Source: Poseidonibacter antarcticus
Lineage (GTDB): Bacteria; Campylobacterota; Campylobacteria; Campylobacterales; Arcobacteraceae
Direction: 5' to 3'
NCBI RefSeq assembly: GCF_003667345.1
Contig: NZ_RCWF01000006.1
Coordinates: forward strand, 118,890-182,889
DNA: 64,000 bases
A model generated the notes under the pieces. The model was not told where the DNA came from. It did not search any database and saw nothing but the letters and a program-made list of their open reading frames with translations. Position numbers and translations under genes: made by a program. Of this stretch, positions 8,546-16,353 are shown piece by piece; the first letter of the stretch is position 1, and each line of letters opens with the position of its first letter.

Positions 8546-9139
8546 TTATTTCTTTAGTTCTTCAAATACTTTTTTAAAGTTTTCAAAACTTTGTGCACCT
8601 ACAAGTACAACTTGATCATTAATTATAAAAGTTGGTACACTTGTAATATTGTTATCTCTACAAAAATATTTATTATTAATCAAACTATTTTTATATTTAT
8701 CTGTATAAAATACATTATCAACTTCTTCTTCTGAAATTCCTATAGATAACGAAATTTTCTTAATTTCTGGAATTAATCCAATATTGATTCCATGAAAGAA
8801 GAAAGCCTCATACATTGCCGTATTATACTCTTCAGACTTATTTACAGATTTAGCATATTCTGCAACTTGTAATGCTTTATTTGAATTTGGCATCTCTGTA
8901 ATATCAGTAAACTCTAATCCATACTGTCTTCCAAATTCTTGCAATTGAATATTTTTTTGTTTTGCATTTGGAAAATAGATTTCTGATCGTATTCCATTTT
9001 CAGGAATATCAGGATGGATTTCATATCCTCTAAAAAGAATTTCTATATCATATTCTTTTTTTAGTCTATCTACTATATTTTTTGCAATATAGCAATACGG
9101 ACATTGAAAATCAGCAAACATTGTAATTTTATATTTCAT
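8546..9139 (-). CDS. DsbA-family (FrnE-like) thioredoxin-fold oxidoreductase
   Basis: A 197-residue cytoplasmic DsbA-fold protein with no signal peptide. The redox motif is CPYC at residues 13-16 (FADFQCPYCYIAK). The helical insert and the cis-proline loop (SVPTFIINDQ) follow, in the arrangement of the FrnE / 2-hydroxychromene-2-carboxylate isomerase-like family. FrnE proteins act in disulfide chemistry or in tailoring and isomerising aromatic compounds. It is the last gene of a five-gene operon starting at 12463. Its place beside reductases and an ABM protein favours small-molecule or oxidative-stress work. Confidence 0.85.
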   Translation of the reverse strand: MKYKITMFADFQCPYCYIAKNIVDRLKKEYDIEILFRGYEIHPDIPENGIRSEIYFPNAKQKNIQLQEFGRQYGLEFTDITEMPNSNKALQVAEYAKSVNKSEEYNTAMYEAFFFHGINIGLIPEIKKISLSIGISEEEVDNVFYTDKYKNSLINNKYFCRDNNITSVPTFIINDQVVLVGAQSFENFKKVFEELKK

Positions 9140-9162
9140 TTTTTCTCTTTCTCTTTTTATAT

Positions 9163-10002
9163 TTATTTTAAGCTATATGCAGATACTTTTTTACTAAAAA
9201 TAAAGGGCGCATATAAAGTATTACCTTCCATACTAATATCTGCTAAACCTTTTTCAAAAGTACCTACTAAAATTCTTTCTTTTTTTGTGATTGTATACAA
9301 TTCGCCAGTAGGATTACTGGAAACTAATAAAGCATCATTAGTACTAATTAAACCATCTAATCCACCTAAATGGTATGAACTTGGAATAAGACTACAAAAT
9401 TTGGTCGTTAAATTAACTTTATAGATAGAACCATAATCGTCTACTTTTAAATCATGAGATAATTTACTCGCAAAATCTGCAATAAAAAGATAATTGTCTT
9501 GAACAAATAAACCATTAGGATGTTTAATTTCAGGAGCTTCAAACCATACTACTAACTTGCCATCTTTTATTGTAAAGATTTTTCCACTTGCAATATCAGA
9601 AACGAACACTTCACCTTCAGTACTAATAGTCACGTCATTTAAAGCATTAGCTTCTTTTGAAGATATGCTTTTAATAAGCTTTTGTTTTTTCACATCTATA
9701 ATATGTACTTCTGAACTATCACCAATATAAAGTTTATCACCATATAAAGCAAGACCGGCAGGATTGTTTAAACCTGTAATCCATTTTAGATTATCAATTT
9801 TTCCATCTTTACTTAATCTAGAGATAAATCCTTTTTTATTAGCATTTACATTTGAAACATATATCCAGTTACTATTTTCAGAAGTTGCCATAGATTCAGG
9901 CATAGAAAAGCCATTAGTTTCCCAAAGTTTTTCTAACTGTGCAGCTTGAGAACTACTTATTAAACAAAAGCTAACTACTAATATATTAAATATAGTTCTC
10001 AT
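9163..10002 (-). CDS. Exported SMP-30/NHL-type beta-propeller protein
   Basis: A 279-residue protein with a clear Sec signal peptide (ILVVSFCLISSSQAA). It then carries repeated propeller blades, for example GLNNPAGLALYGDKLYIGD, IKHPNGLFVQDNYLFIADF and LGGLDGLISTNDALLVSSN. The pattern matches the SMP-30/gluconolactonase/LRE-like family, which includes periplasmic lactonases and esterases. Its ATG overlaps the stop of the preceding crotonase gene (TAATG), so both exported proteins are probably made together. Catalytic activity cannot be confirmed from sequence alone. Confidence 0.8.
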   Translation of the reverse strand: MRTIFNILVVSFCLISSSQAAQLEKLWETNGFSMPESMATSENSNWIYVSNVNANKKGFISRLSKDGKIDNLKWITGLNNPAGLALYGDKLYIGDSSEVHIIDVKKQKLIKSISSKEANALNDVTISTEGEVFVSDIASGKIFTIKDGKLVVWFEAPEIKHPNGLFVQDNYLFIADFASKLSHDLKVDDYGSIYKVNLTTKFCSLIPSSYHLGGLDGLISTNDALLVSSNPTGELYTITKKERILVGTFEKGLADISMEGNTLYAPFIFSKKVSAYSLK

Positions 10003-10859
10003 TATTTTTCCTTCTTACTTAGCGCTTTTTGTCTTTTAATAAATTTACCAATAGCTTCTTTTATATCAGGTGAAGTTGCTAATTTATCAAATGCAAGTTG
10101 GTCATTTCTAAGAGCAGTTTTATAAGTTTCGTTATATGAAAGTGCCATTCTTTTTTTGAATTGTGCTAAAGCTTTTTTATCTAAATTATCATTTAATTGT
10201 TGCGCCAAAGCAATTGCACGTGAGAGAACTTGTGCATCTGGAAAAACAGAGCTAACTAAACCAATAGATAAAGCCTCTTTTGCATCAACAAATCTTCCTG
10301 TTAAAATCATCTGCATCGCTCTACTTTGTCCAATAAGCCTTGGAAGTCTTTGCATCCCACCAAATCCTGGAATCAATCCAGCTTGTAATTCATGTTGTCT
10401 AAACTTTGCACTCTCTCCTGCAATTCTAATATCACAAGATAAAGCAAGTTCATTTCCGCCACCTGCACTTATTCCTAAAACTGCGGCAATAACTGGTTTT
10501 GGAAAAGCTTCAATTTTATTAAATACTTTATGGGCTAAAAAAGAATGAGTTTCCTCATTTTTTTTTACTTTTTGAAGACTCTCTCCTCCTGCACCAGCTG
10601 AAAAAACTTCTTGTGATCCTGTAATAACAATAGCTCCAATTGACTCATTATTTTGTGCAAAATCAAGACCAGCACTAATTTCACTTAAAACAGCTGTTGA
10701 TACAGCATTTTTTGGTGGAACATTTATTTTTAGAATAAGCACTGAATCATCTTTAGAGGCTTCAATATTTTTAAAATTTAAATCACTAATTAGCTCACCT
10801 GCTTGGACAAGTGTAATTACACTAAATACAAGTGTTAGTATTACAAAAAACTTTCTCAT
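10002..10859 (-). CDS. Enoyl-CoA hydratase/isomerase (crotonase) family protein with a signal peptide
   Basis: Residues 24-285 are a full crotonase domain. The oxyanion-hole segments FSAGAGG and ISAGGGNELALSCDIRIA are present, as is the second acidic region RQHELQAGLIPGFGGMQRL, with glutamates where hydratases carry them. Unusually, the protein begins with a clean Sec signal, MRKFFVILTLVFSVITLVQA, and the start is fixed by GAGGAA 6 bases upstream of the ATG. Known crotonases work on CoA thioesters in the cytoplasm. Export implies a non-CoA substrate or another role. It lies third in the five-gene operon, directly coupled to the exported beta-propeller. Confidence 0.85.
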   Translation of the reverse strand: MRKFFVILTLVFSVITLVQAGELISDLNFKNIEASKDDSVLILKINVPPKNAVSTAVLSEISAGLDFAQNNESIGAIVITGSQEVFSAGAGGESLQKVKKNEETHSFLAHKVFNKIEAFPKPVIAAVLGISAGGGNELALSCDIRIAGESAKFRQHELQAGLIPGFGGMQRLPRLIGQSRAMQMILTGRFVDAKEALSIGLVSSVFPDAQVLSRAIALAQQLNDNLDKKALAQFKKRMALSYNETYKTALRNDQLAFDKLATSPDIKEAIGKFIKRQKALSKKEK

Positions 10860-10891
10860 TATTCTTCCTCTATTATTTGTATATGTATCTA

Positions 10892-11515
10892 TTATTTAAT
10901 TTCTGTTACAAAATTCATATATTGTTCTAAATTTCCAACTACTGATTCATTCATAAGTGCACCAGTAATCTCAGCATATGGTTGTTTAAAATGAATATCC
11001 CATACGTCAGATTCTTTTCTCCAGTGCTCATATACCATTAATGTGTCATCTTGACCTTCAATTGTAAATAAATCAAACAGTAGGTTTCCTTTTTCTTTTC
11101 TAGTTTCTGGTATATGTTTTCCAAATCTTTGGATAAGTTTATCTTTGTATCCATCTTTAAATTTAAACTCAAAGAAGATAACAAACTCATCATCTTCTTT
11201 ATTCGCTTCTTTTAGAGCAATTGGAAGTGGATTTGTTTCACCTAAACTCAAAAATTTAACCGGTGTAGATAGAACTACGGGAATAAGTTTTTCAAGTTCT
11301 TTTACATAATCTTGATTCAAGTGATTCTCAAAAGCAGCCTGATCAATAAATCTTTCATACGTAAAAAATAAACTTGGATTCTTATTATCAACATAAACTC
11401 TAAACTCGACACATCCAAGTTCTTTTTTTGTATTTTCTTTATCATTTAAAAGTGCCGTTTTAAAACTTTCAATATATTCTGGTTTTACATCAAATTTAAC
11501 TATTTTATTTATCAT
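10892..11515 (-). CDS. Tandem antibiotic-biosynthesis-monooxygenase (ABM) domain protein
   Basis: A 207-residue protein made of two ferredoxin-like ABM domains. The first (about 1-95) has KFDVKPEYIESFKTAL and CVEFRVYVDNKNPSLFFTYE. The second (about 108-205) has FEFKFKDGYKDKLIQRF and LFDLFTIEGQDDTLMVYEHW. Single-domain relatives such as YgiN act as quinol oxidases, and fused dimers are known in the family. It follows the MDR gene by 9 bases with a strong AAGGAG site. Neighbours suggest quinone or aromatic chemistry. Confidence 0.85.
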   Translation of the reverse strand: MINKIVKFDVKPEYIESFKTALLNDKENTKKELGCVEFRVYVDNKNPSLFFTYERFIDQAAFENHLNQDYVKELEKLIPVVLSTPVKFLSLGETNPLPIALKEANKEDDEFVIFFEFKFKDGYKDKLIQRFGKHIPETRKEKGNLLFDLFTIEGQDDTLMVYEHWRKESDVWDIHFKQPYAEITGALMNESVVGNLEQYMNFVTEIK

Positions 11516-11524
11516 TTTATCTCC

Positions 11525-12463
11525 TTATAAAGTTACTATCACTTTTCCTACTGATCTACCTTTTTCAACTTCTAAATGTGCATCTTGCATGTTTTCAAAA
11601 GTGAATGTTTTTGATATTGCAGGTTTTAATTTTTTATCTGTTATTAGTTGAGCTAAAGTATCCATATCTTTAGAACTAGATTGAACTAAAATATTTATAA
11701 TATTTACATTTTTCTTTTTAGCTTCATTGATAAGTTCATCAGAAAATTTATCTTGAGGTAAACAAATTATTGTTCCATTCTCTTTCATAACTTTTACAGA
11801 TTTCTCTAATGTATCTCCACCCATTGGATCTAAAACAAAATCAATATCTTTTACCACTTCTTCAAAAGCTTGACTTCTATAATCAATATGTTCATCAGCA
11901 CCTAAACTCATTACAAAGTCTTTATTTTTTGCAGACGATGTAGTTATTACATATGCTCCTAAATGTTTTGCAATTTGAATAGCAAAATGTCCTACACCAC
12001 CAGAACCTGCATGAATTAAAATTCTATCATCTTTCTTTATATTATTTTCAAGAGCCTGTAGTGCTGTTAAGGCTGCAAGTGTAGTTGCTGCTGCTTGTTC
12101 AAATGACATGTTTTCAGGGATTTTTGTCAAATGATTTTCTGGTGATGCAACAAATTGTGCATAGGCATTTCCTCGTCCAGGGAAATTAACCATTCCAAAA
12201 ACTTTATCACCTTGTTTAAACTTAGTAACTTTTGATCCTACTGATTTTACAATTCCAGAAATATCCCATCCTAAAATAACATCTTCATCACCATAAATTG
12301 CACTTACAAATTCAGGTGTTGCTCTAATCTTTACATCAGCTGGATTTATACTCAATGCTTTTACTTCTATTAAAACTTCATTTTCTTGTATTGTTGGTTC
12401 TTTGATTTCTTTTATTACAAGATTTTCTACGCTTCCTGCTTTTTCTAAAATAATTGCTTTCAT
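11525..12463 (-). CDS. NADP-dependent MDR oxidoreductase (quinone-oxidoreductase-like)
   Basis: A 312-residue medium-chain dehydrogenase/reductase. The GroES-like N-terminus (LSINPADVKIRATP, GWDISGIVKSVGSKV) is followed by a Rossmann domain with ILIHAGSGGVGHFAIQIAKHLGA. The catalytic and structural zinc cysteines are absent, which fits the QOR subgroup that reduces quinones or activated alkenes. It is the first gene of the operon running down to 8546 and is preceded by the repeated AraC-type operator at 12502-12571. Confidence 0.88.
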   Translation of the reverse strand: MKAIILEKAGSVENLVIKEIKEPTIQENEVLIEVKALSINPADVKIRATPEFVSAIYGDEDVILGWDISGIVKSVGSKVTKFKQGDKVFGMVNFPGRGNAYAQFVASPENHLTKIPENMSFEQAAATTLAALTALQALENNIKKDDRILIHAGSGGVGHFAIQIAKHLGAYVITTSSAKNKDFVMSLGADEHIDYRSQAFEEVVKDIDFVLDPMGGDTLEKSVKVMKENGTIICLPQDKFSDELINEAKKKNVNIINILVQSSSKDMDTLAQLITDKKLKPAISKTFTFENMQDAHLEVEKGRSVGKVIVTL

Positions 12464-12501
12464 CTATTTTCCTTTTGATTTTATACTTATTTTGTTATGT
12501 G

Positions 12502-12571
12502 ATAATTATAAAATAAAAGGAGAATTTAGTGTAGGTTTAAAAGAGATAAAAAATGGTAAATATTGAACCTA
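12502..12571 (-). promoter_or_regulatory. AraC-type operator/promoter repeat, copy 1 (MDR operon)
   Basis: A 70-bp element that matches copy 2 (13813-13882) at about 64 of 70 positions. The core is AGGTTTAAA, 11 bases, ATGGTAAAT, then ATTGAACCT. On the minus strand a TATAAT (12505-12510) is set for the MDR gene, but no recognisable -35 box is present, as expected for an activator-dependent promoter. The AraC protein encoded at 13891-14757 is the likely activator. Confidence 0.75.
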
Positions 12572-12586
12572 GCATTAAAATGCTAG
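12569..12586 (-). terminator. Possible terminator after the MFS gene
   Basis: CTAGCATT / AATGCTAG, a perfect 8-bp inverted repeat with a 2-base centre, lies between the MFS stop at 12615 and the next promoter. No good U-run follows, and it overlaps the edge of operator copy 1, so it could equally be part of that site. Confidence 0.35.
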
Positions 12587-12614
12587 ACTTAATATTTAAA
12601 AAAATTCAAATATA

Positions 12615-13793
12615 TTATGAATTTGACAAAGATACTTCATTTTTGGATTTTTGAATAATAAGAATTGACATACTAATTAAAATGATTACAAAAAGTGTTA
12701 TTCCTAAATTTAAAAAGAAATTTTGTGTACCAAAATAATCAACAACATTTTGAAATATTAAAGGAGAAGAAAATTGTCCTAAAAATAATGCGCTAGTAAA
12801 ATATCCAGAACTTTTTACTCTATTACCTGAAAATGTCATACTTAACATCCATGTAGTTAAATTTGTTAACATAATTCCAGCACCAAATCCCATCATTGGA
12901 GCAGGTATAAAAAATAAAGATAGACTATTTGAAAGTCCAAGTCCACTAAAACCCATTGCAAAAAAACTAAGTCCTATTAAAAGTACAGCTGGATATGAAA
13001 ATTTAGATTTTAATTTTACAAATATAATTGCTCCTAAGGCATTTGAAACAAAAGCAGAAGCAATTATTCCTCCAGCAAATTTACCACTAGCTCCAAACCC
13101 TTCAATAAGTAAAAAAGGCATTTGTGTTGGCAATAGAAAAAATAATGACATATATACAAATGCAAAGAAATAGATAAGATAAATACTAGAAGATATTTTA
13201 TCATCAGTATTATTTATTGTTCTTTCTAATTTTATTTCCTTAATTGAAGTAATAGCAAGAGGTAAAAGTAATAAAGAGATTAAATAAATTCCAAAAGTTG
13301 TTCTCCATGAAATATCAGATAAAAAACCACCTCCAACAACAAATAAAATTCCACCAATACCTATGAAAGCATTTTGTAATCCCATGAATTTTGGTCTATC
13401 TTCTACTTTAAAATAATCTCCAACTAAAGAAGTTGTTATAATCATTAATGTTGCAATTGCAATACCAAAAAATGCTCTAGAAAATAAAATTATTTCAATT
13501 TGATTTAAATATAAACCTGTACTTCCAGTTATTGCAAAAACTAGAAGTGATACAATAGTTGAATTTCTCTTTCCAAACTTCACCACAACTTTTCCCATAA
13601 TAGGTGCAAGTATTGCAATAACTAAAGACGGCAAAGTTATTATAAGTCTCGAATAAAAATCTATATTTGCAACATCTTTAAATTGTTCTTTTAATGCAGG
13701 AAGTGCTGTAACAATTGCAACATTTGACATCATAGTTATCATTGATAAGAGTAATAATGTAATTATTGAGACTTTCTTTATATCATCATTCAT
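12615..13793 (-). CDS. Major facilitator superfamily efflux transporter
   Basis: A 392-residue membrane protein with twelve hydrophobic segments. The loop between helices 2 and 3 reads GKVVVKFGKRNSTIV, a variant of the MFS motif A, and helix 4 begins SRAFFGIAIATLM. The overall pattern fits the DHA1 drug:proton antiporter group. It has its own copy of the AraC-type operator (13813-13882) and so is probably induced together with the MDR operon and the AraC gene. Export of the compound those enzymes act on is a reasonable inference. Confidence 0.87.
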   Translation of the reverse strand: MNDDIKKVSIITLLLLSMITMMSNVAIVTALPALKEQFKDVANIDFYSRLIITLPSLVIAILAPIMGKVVVKFGKRNSTIVSLLVFAITGSTGLYLNQIEIILFSRAFFGIAIATLMIITTSLVGDYFKVEDRPKFMGLQNAFIGIGGILFVVGGGFLSDISWRTTFGIYLISLLLLPLAITSIKEIKLERTINNTDDKISSSIYLIYFFAFVYMSLFFLLPTQMPFLLIEGFGASGKFAGGIIASAFVSNALGAIIFVKLKSKFSYPAVLLIGLSFFAMGFSGLGLSNSLSLFFIPAPMMGFGAGIMLTNLTTWMLSMTFSGNRVKSSGYFTSALFLGQFSSPLIFQNVVDYFGTQNFFLNLGITLFVIILISMSILIIQKSKNEVSLSNS

Positions 13794-13812
13794 TTTATTT
13801 CCTTTCTATAAA

Positions 13813-13882
13813 ATAATTATAAAGTAAAAGGAGAATTTAGTGTAGGTTTAAAAGTAGTAAGAAATAGTAAATATTGAACCTA
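13813..13882 (-). promoter_or_regulatory. AraC-type operator/promoter repeat, copy 2 (MFS gene)
   Basis: Same 70-bp element as copy 1, ending 19 bases before the MFS ATG at its -10 side. AGGTTTAAA and ATATTGAACCT are fully conserved, and the minus-strand TATAAT is at the same distance. The stretch AAAGGAGAATTTAGTGTAGG is identical in copies 1 and 2, showing that promoter and operator were duplicated as one unit. Confidence 0.75.
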
Positions 13883-13890
13883 TTGAGTTT

Positions 13891-14757
13891 TTATAAATAT
13901 AAAACTTGAGCATCTCTAAAAGTTTTTGGAGTAAACCCAGTATGTTTTTTAAAGAATTTTACAAAATTACTTACTTCCCAATATCCCATATTTGTAGAGA
14001 TTTCTTTTATTGGTAATGTTGAAGAAGCTAGATATCGTTTTACTTCTACAATTTTAAATTTATCAATAAATGCTTTTGTAGTCATTCCTGTAATTTGCTT
14101 ACAGATAACATTTAAATGCTTAGGAGTAACTCTTAATATATTCGCATACTCTTCTGCATTATGTAGTTGCGTAAATTCAGACATAAGAGTTTTTTTGAAA
14201 GAATTAAAAAGTTCACTTTTTTTAATATCTTTTGTAGTTTCGGGAAAATGCTCTTTACTTTTGTGCAAAATACAATTAACTAAAGAAGCCACAACACCCT
14301 CTTTAAGATTAACAGTACTTTCAATAAATTCTTTTAAAAGTAATTCAAAATAAATATCTAAACTATCATCTTCTAAAACTAATGCTTTTGTTATATTTTG
14401 GAAATAAAGATGGTCTATAATATGTCTATTGGCAATTTGTAAAAACTCACGATTTAAAAATGCTTCTGTGAAAATACATATATAGCCATCATAAGTACCA
14501 AGTTCATCAAAAGCTTGTACTTGGCCAGGAGAAGAAAAAGATAAACTTCCTTTTTTAAGAGTAATAGAATGAAAATCAACCATATGATTGACTTCACCAT
14601 CAGTAATAAAAATCATTTGAAAGAACTTTAATCTATGAGGTTTATATATCTCTGCTAAAACATAATCTTGTTTGAAAAAGTCTTTAAGTTTCATAACTTT
14701 AAAATCTCGAGTACATCTTTCATGATTAAAATCTATGTTAGGTATTTCTTCTTTCAT
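13891..14757 (-). CDS. AraC family transcriptional regulator
   Basis: A 288-residue regulator. The N-terminal cupin-like ligand domain (about 1-165) contains HRLKFFQMIFITDGEVNHMV. The C-terminal double helix-turn-helix (about 190-288) contains EEYANILRVTPKHLNVICKQ and ISTNMGYWEVSNFVKFFKKH followed by TGFTPKTFR. Similar operator copies lie upstream of this gene, the MFS gene and the MDR operon, which together look like its regulon. It is probably autoregulated. Confidence 0.9.
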   Translation of the reverse strand: MKEEIPNIDFNHERCTRDFKVMKLKDFFKQDYVLAEIYKPHRLKFFQMIFITDGEVNHMVDFHSITLKKGSLSFSSPGQVQAFDELGTYDGYICIFTEAFLNREFLQIANRHIIDHLYFQNITKALVLEDDSLDIYFELLLKEFIESTVNLKEGVVASLVNCILHKSKEHFPETTKDIKKSELFNSFKKTLMSEFTQLHNAEEYANILRVTPKHLNVICKQITGMTTKAFIDKFKIVEVKRYLASSTLPIKEISTNMGYWEVSNFVKFFKKHTGFTPKTFRDAQVLYL

Positions 14758-14798
14758 ATGATTATTATTACCTTTCTTTTATTCTTTATTAATTAAAT

Positions 14799-14867
14799 AC
14801 AATTATATGTAAAATGAAATTAATTACTAGGTTTAAATGATACATAAAATGGTAAATTATGTACCAG
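14799..14867 (-). promoter_or_regulatory. AraC-type operator/promoter repeat, copy 3 (araC-like gene)
   Basis: A more diverged copy of the same element upstream of the AraC gene. AGGTTTAAA and ATGGTAAAT keep exactly the 20-base start-to-start spacing seen in copies 1 and 2, and the minus-strand TATAAT (14802-14807) is at nearly the same distance. The end differs (TGTACC in place of TGAACC). Autoregulation with lower affinity is a plausible reading. Confidence 0.65.
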
Positions 14868-14882
14868 ATTTAAAAACTTCTA

Positions 14883-15890
14883 TTAAAATTTAATTGCAAT
14901 TTTCCCAATATTTTTACCACTTTCAGTTAATTCATGGGCTTCTTTTAAACTTTTAACATTAAAACCTTTAATTGTTTTACTAAGTGTAGTTTTGATCTTT
15001 CCTTCATCTATTAAAGAAGCAATTTGACTTAAAATATTACTTTGCTCTCTAATATCTTCAGTATTAAACATAGCTCTTGTAAACATAAACTCCCAGATAA
15101 AAGTTACTGATTTTGGCTTTAATTTATTGATATCTATAGGTTCTGTTGTATCAACAATTGAACAAATTTTACCTTGTGGAGCAATAAGTTCAGCCATAGC
15201 ATCCCAGTGAATTTTTGTATCTGCTAAGTTGAAAATATAATCTACATATTGGAAACCAGCTTCTCTAACTGAAGTTAATAAATCTCTATGATTAACAACA
15301 ACATCAGCTCCCATATCTTTACACCATGTACTTGTTTCTTCTCTTGAAGCTGTTGCAATTACAGTAAGTTCTGTAGTTGCTTTTGCAATTTGTGTTGCAA
15401 TTGATCCAACACCTCCTGCTCCACCAATGATTAAAATAGTTTTTTTCTTATCTTTTTTGATATTCATTCTATCAAACATTGCTTCCCAAGCAGTAAGAGA
15501 GGTAAGTGGTAAGACTACAGCTTCTTCATCATTGATTGTAGTTGGAGCTAGTGCAACAATTCTTGAATCAATTAATTGAAATTCACTATTTGAACCATTT
15601 TTTGTTACATCTCCCGCATAAAATACTCTATCACCAATTTTGAAGTTTGAAACATCATCTCCTATACTCTCTACAATACCAATTCCATCATATCCTAGAA
15701 CTTTTGGATTTTCTAAAACAGTATCTTTTGCTGTATTTGCTCTAACCTTAGTATCTACTGGATTCATAGAAACAGCATTTACTTTTACTACGATATCAAA
15801 CCCTTTTGCAAGTGGTTTACTTGTTTCAAATTCTATTAAACTATCTTCGTGACCAATCTTGTGTGATGTTTTAAATCCTATAGCTTTCAT
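14883..15890 (-). CDS. Zinc-free MDR family alcohol dehydrogenase/quinone reductase
   Basis: A 335-residue MDR protein of the ZADH/YogA type. It has the GroES-like domain (VNAVSMNPVDTKVR, LGYDGIGIVESIGDDV) and the Rossmann motif ILIIGGAGGVGSIATQIAK. The C-terminal SLKEAHELTESGKNIGKIAI is typical. No zinc-binding cysteine set is visible. It follows the small gene at 15921 by 30 bases and probably shares its promoter, divergent from an AraC-GyrI regulator. Likely substrates are enones, quinones or aldehydes. Confidence 0.86.
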   Translation of the reverse strand: MKAIGFKTSHKIGHEDSLIEFETSKPLAKGFDIVVKVNAVSMNPVDTKVRANTAKDTVLENPKVLGYDGIGIVESIGDDVSNFKIGDRVFYAGDVTKNGSNSEFQLIDSRIVALAPTTINDEEAVVLPLTSLTAWEAMFDRMNIKKDKKKTILIIGGAGGVGSIATQIAKATTELTVIATASREETSTWCKDMGADVVVNHRDLLTSVREAGFQYVDYIFNLADTKIHWDAMAELIAPQGKICSIVDTTEPIDINKLKPKSVTFIWEFMFTRAMFNTEDIREQSNILSQIASLIDEGKIKTTLSKTIKGFNVKSLKEAHELTESGKNIGKIAIKF

Positions 15891-15920
15891 ATTTTTCCTT
15901 TTTTAATATTGTTTATTTTC

Positions 15921-16235
15921 TTATAAATAAGAGATTCTATTGTTTTTATATATTAAGAAATTGTCAATCACTTCTCTTCTTGAAGCTTTTATAAATGACT
16001 TTAATTCAGTTAAAAATTCATTTCTTGAATCTAAATCTATATTATCAAATATAATTTTTATTGAACCTGATTCTAAAATTTTAATATCTAAACCTCTATT
16101 AGCAAAATGTATATTTGCTAATTGTGCAAAAGGAGAAAATATTTCAATACTATTATTATAAGTCTTAGCAGGTAAAAATTCAAATCCTGATATTATAGTT
16201 TCCTGACAACGCTTTGTTATTAGTATTCTACTCAT
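15921..16235 (-). CDS. Hypothetical protein, 104 residues
   Basis: I do not recognise a family. The protein has no signal peptide or membrane segment. It starts MSRILITKRCQETIISGFEF and has a mixed alpha/beta pattern with one cysteine. An AGGAG site (TAGGAGTATATT) precedes the ATG and a TATAAT promoter lies on the minus strand near 16262. It stands first in a two-gene unit with the MDR gene and divergent from the AraC-GyrI regulator, so it is probably part of that response. Confidence 0.65.
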   Translation of the reverse strand: MSRILITKRCQETIISGFEFLPAKTYNNSIEIFSPFAQLANIHFANRGLDIKILESGSIKIIFDNIDLDSRNEFLTELKSFIKASRREVIDNFLIYKNNRISYL

Positions 16236-16287
16236 AATATACTCCTAAACTTTTCTTATTATTATAATCAATCAAAAAAATAAAATC

Positions 16288-16347
16288 TTTATCTTATATT
16301 CTTTTTTTGTTATCCTAAATTACTATTTTTTTATCTTATGATATACT
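16288..16347. promoter_or_regulatory. Phased triple repeat operator between divergent genes
   Basis: Three direct repeats TTATCTTAT / TTATCCTAA / TTATCTTAT have their ATC cores at 16291, 16312 and 16333, exactly 21 bp apart (two helical turns, same DNA face). The last overlaps the edge of the regulator's own TATACT (16342-16347). The array lies between the AraC-GyrI gene and the divergent unit at 16235, and fits binding by that AraC protein. Confidence 0.6.
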
Positions 16348-16353
16348 ATAGAC

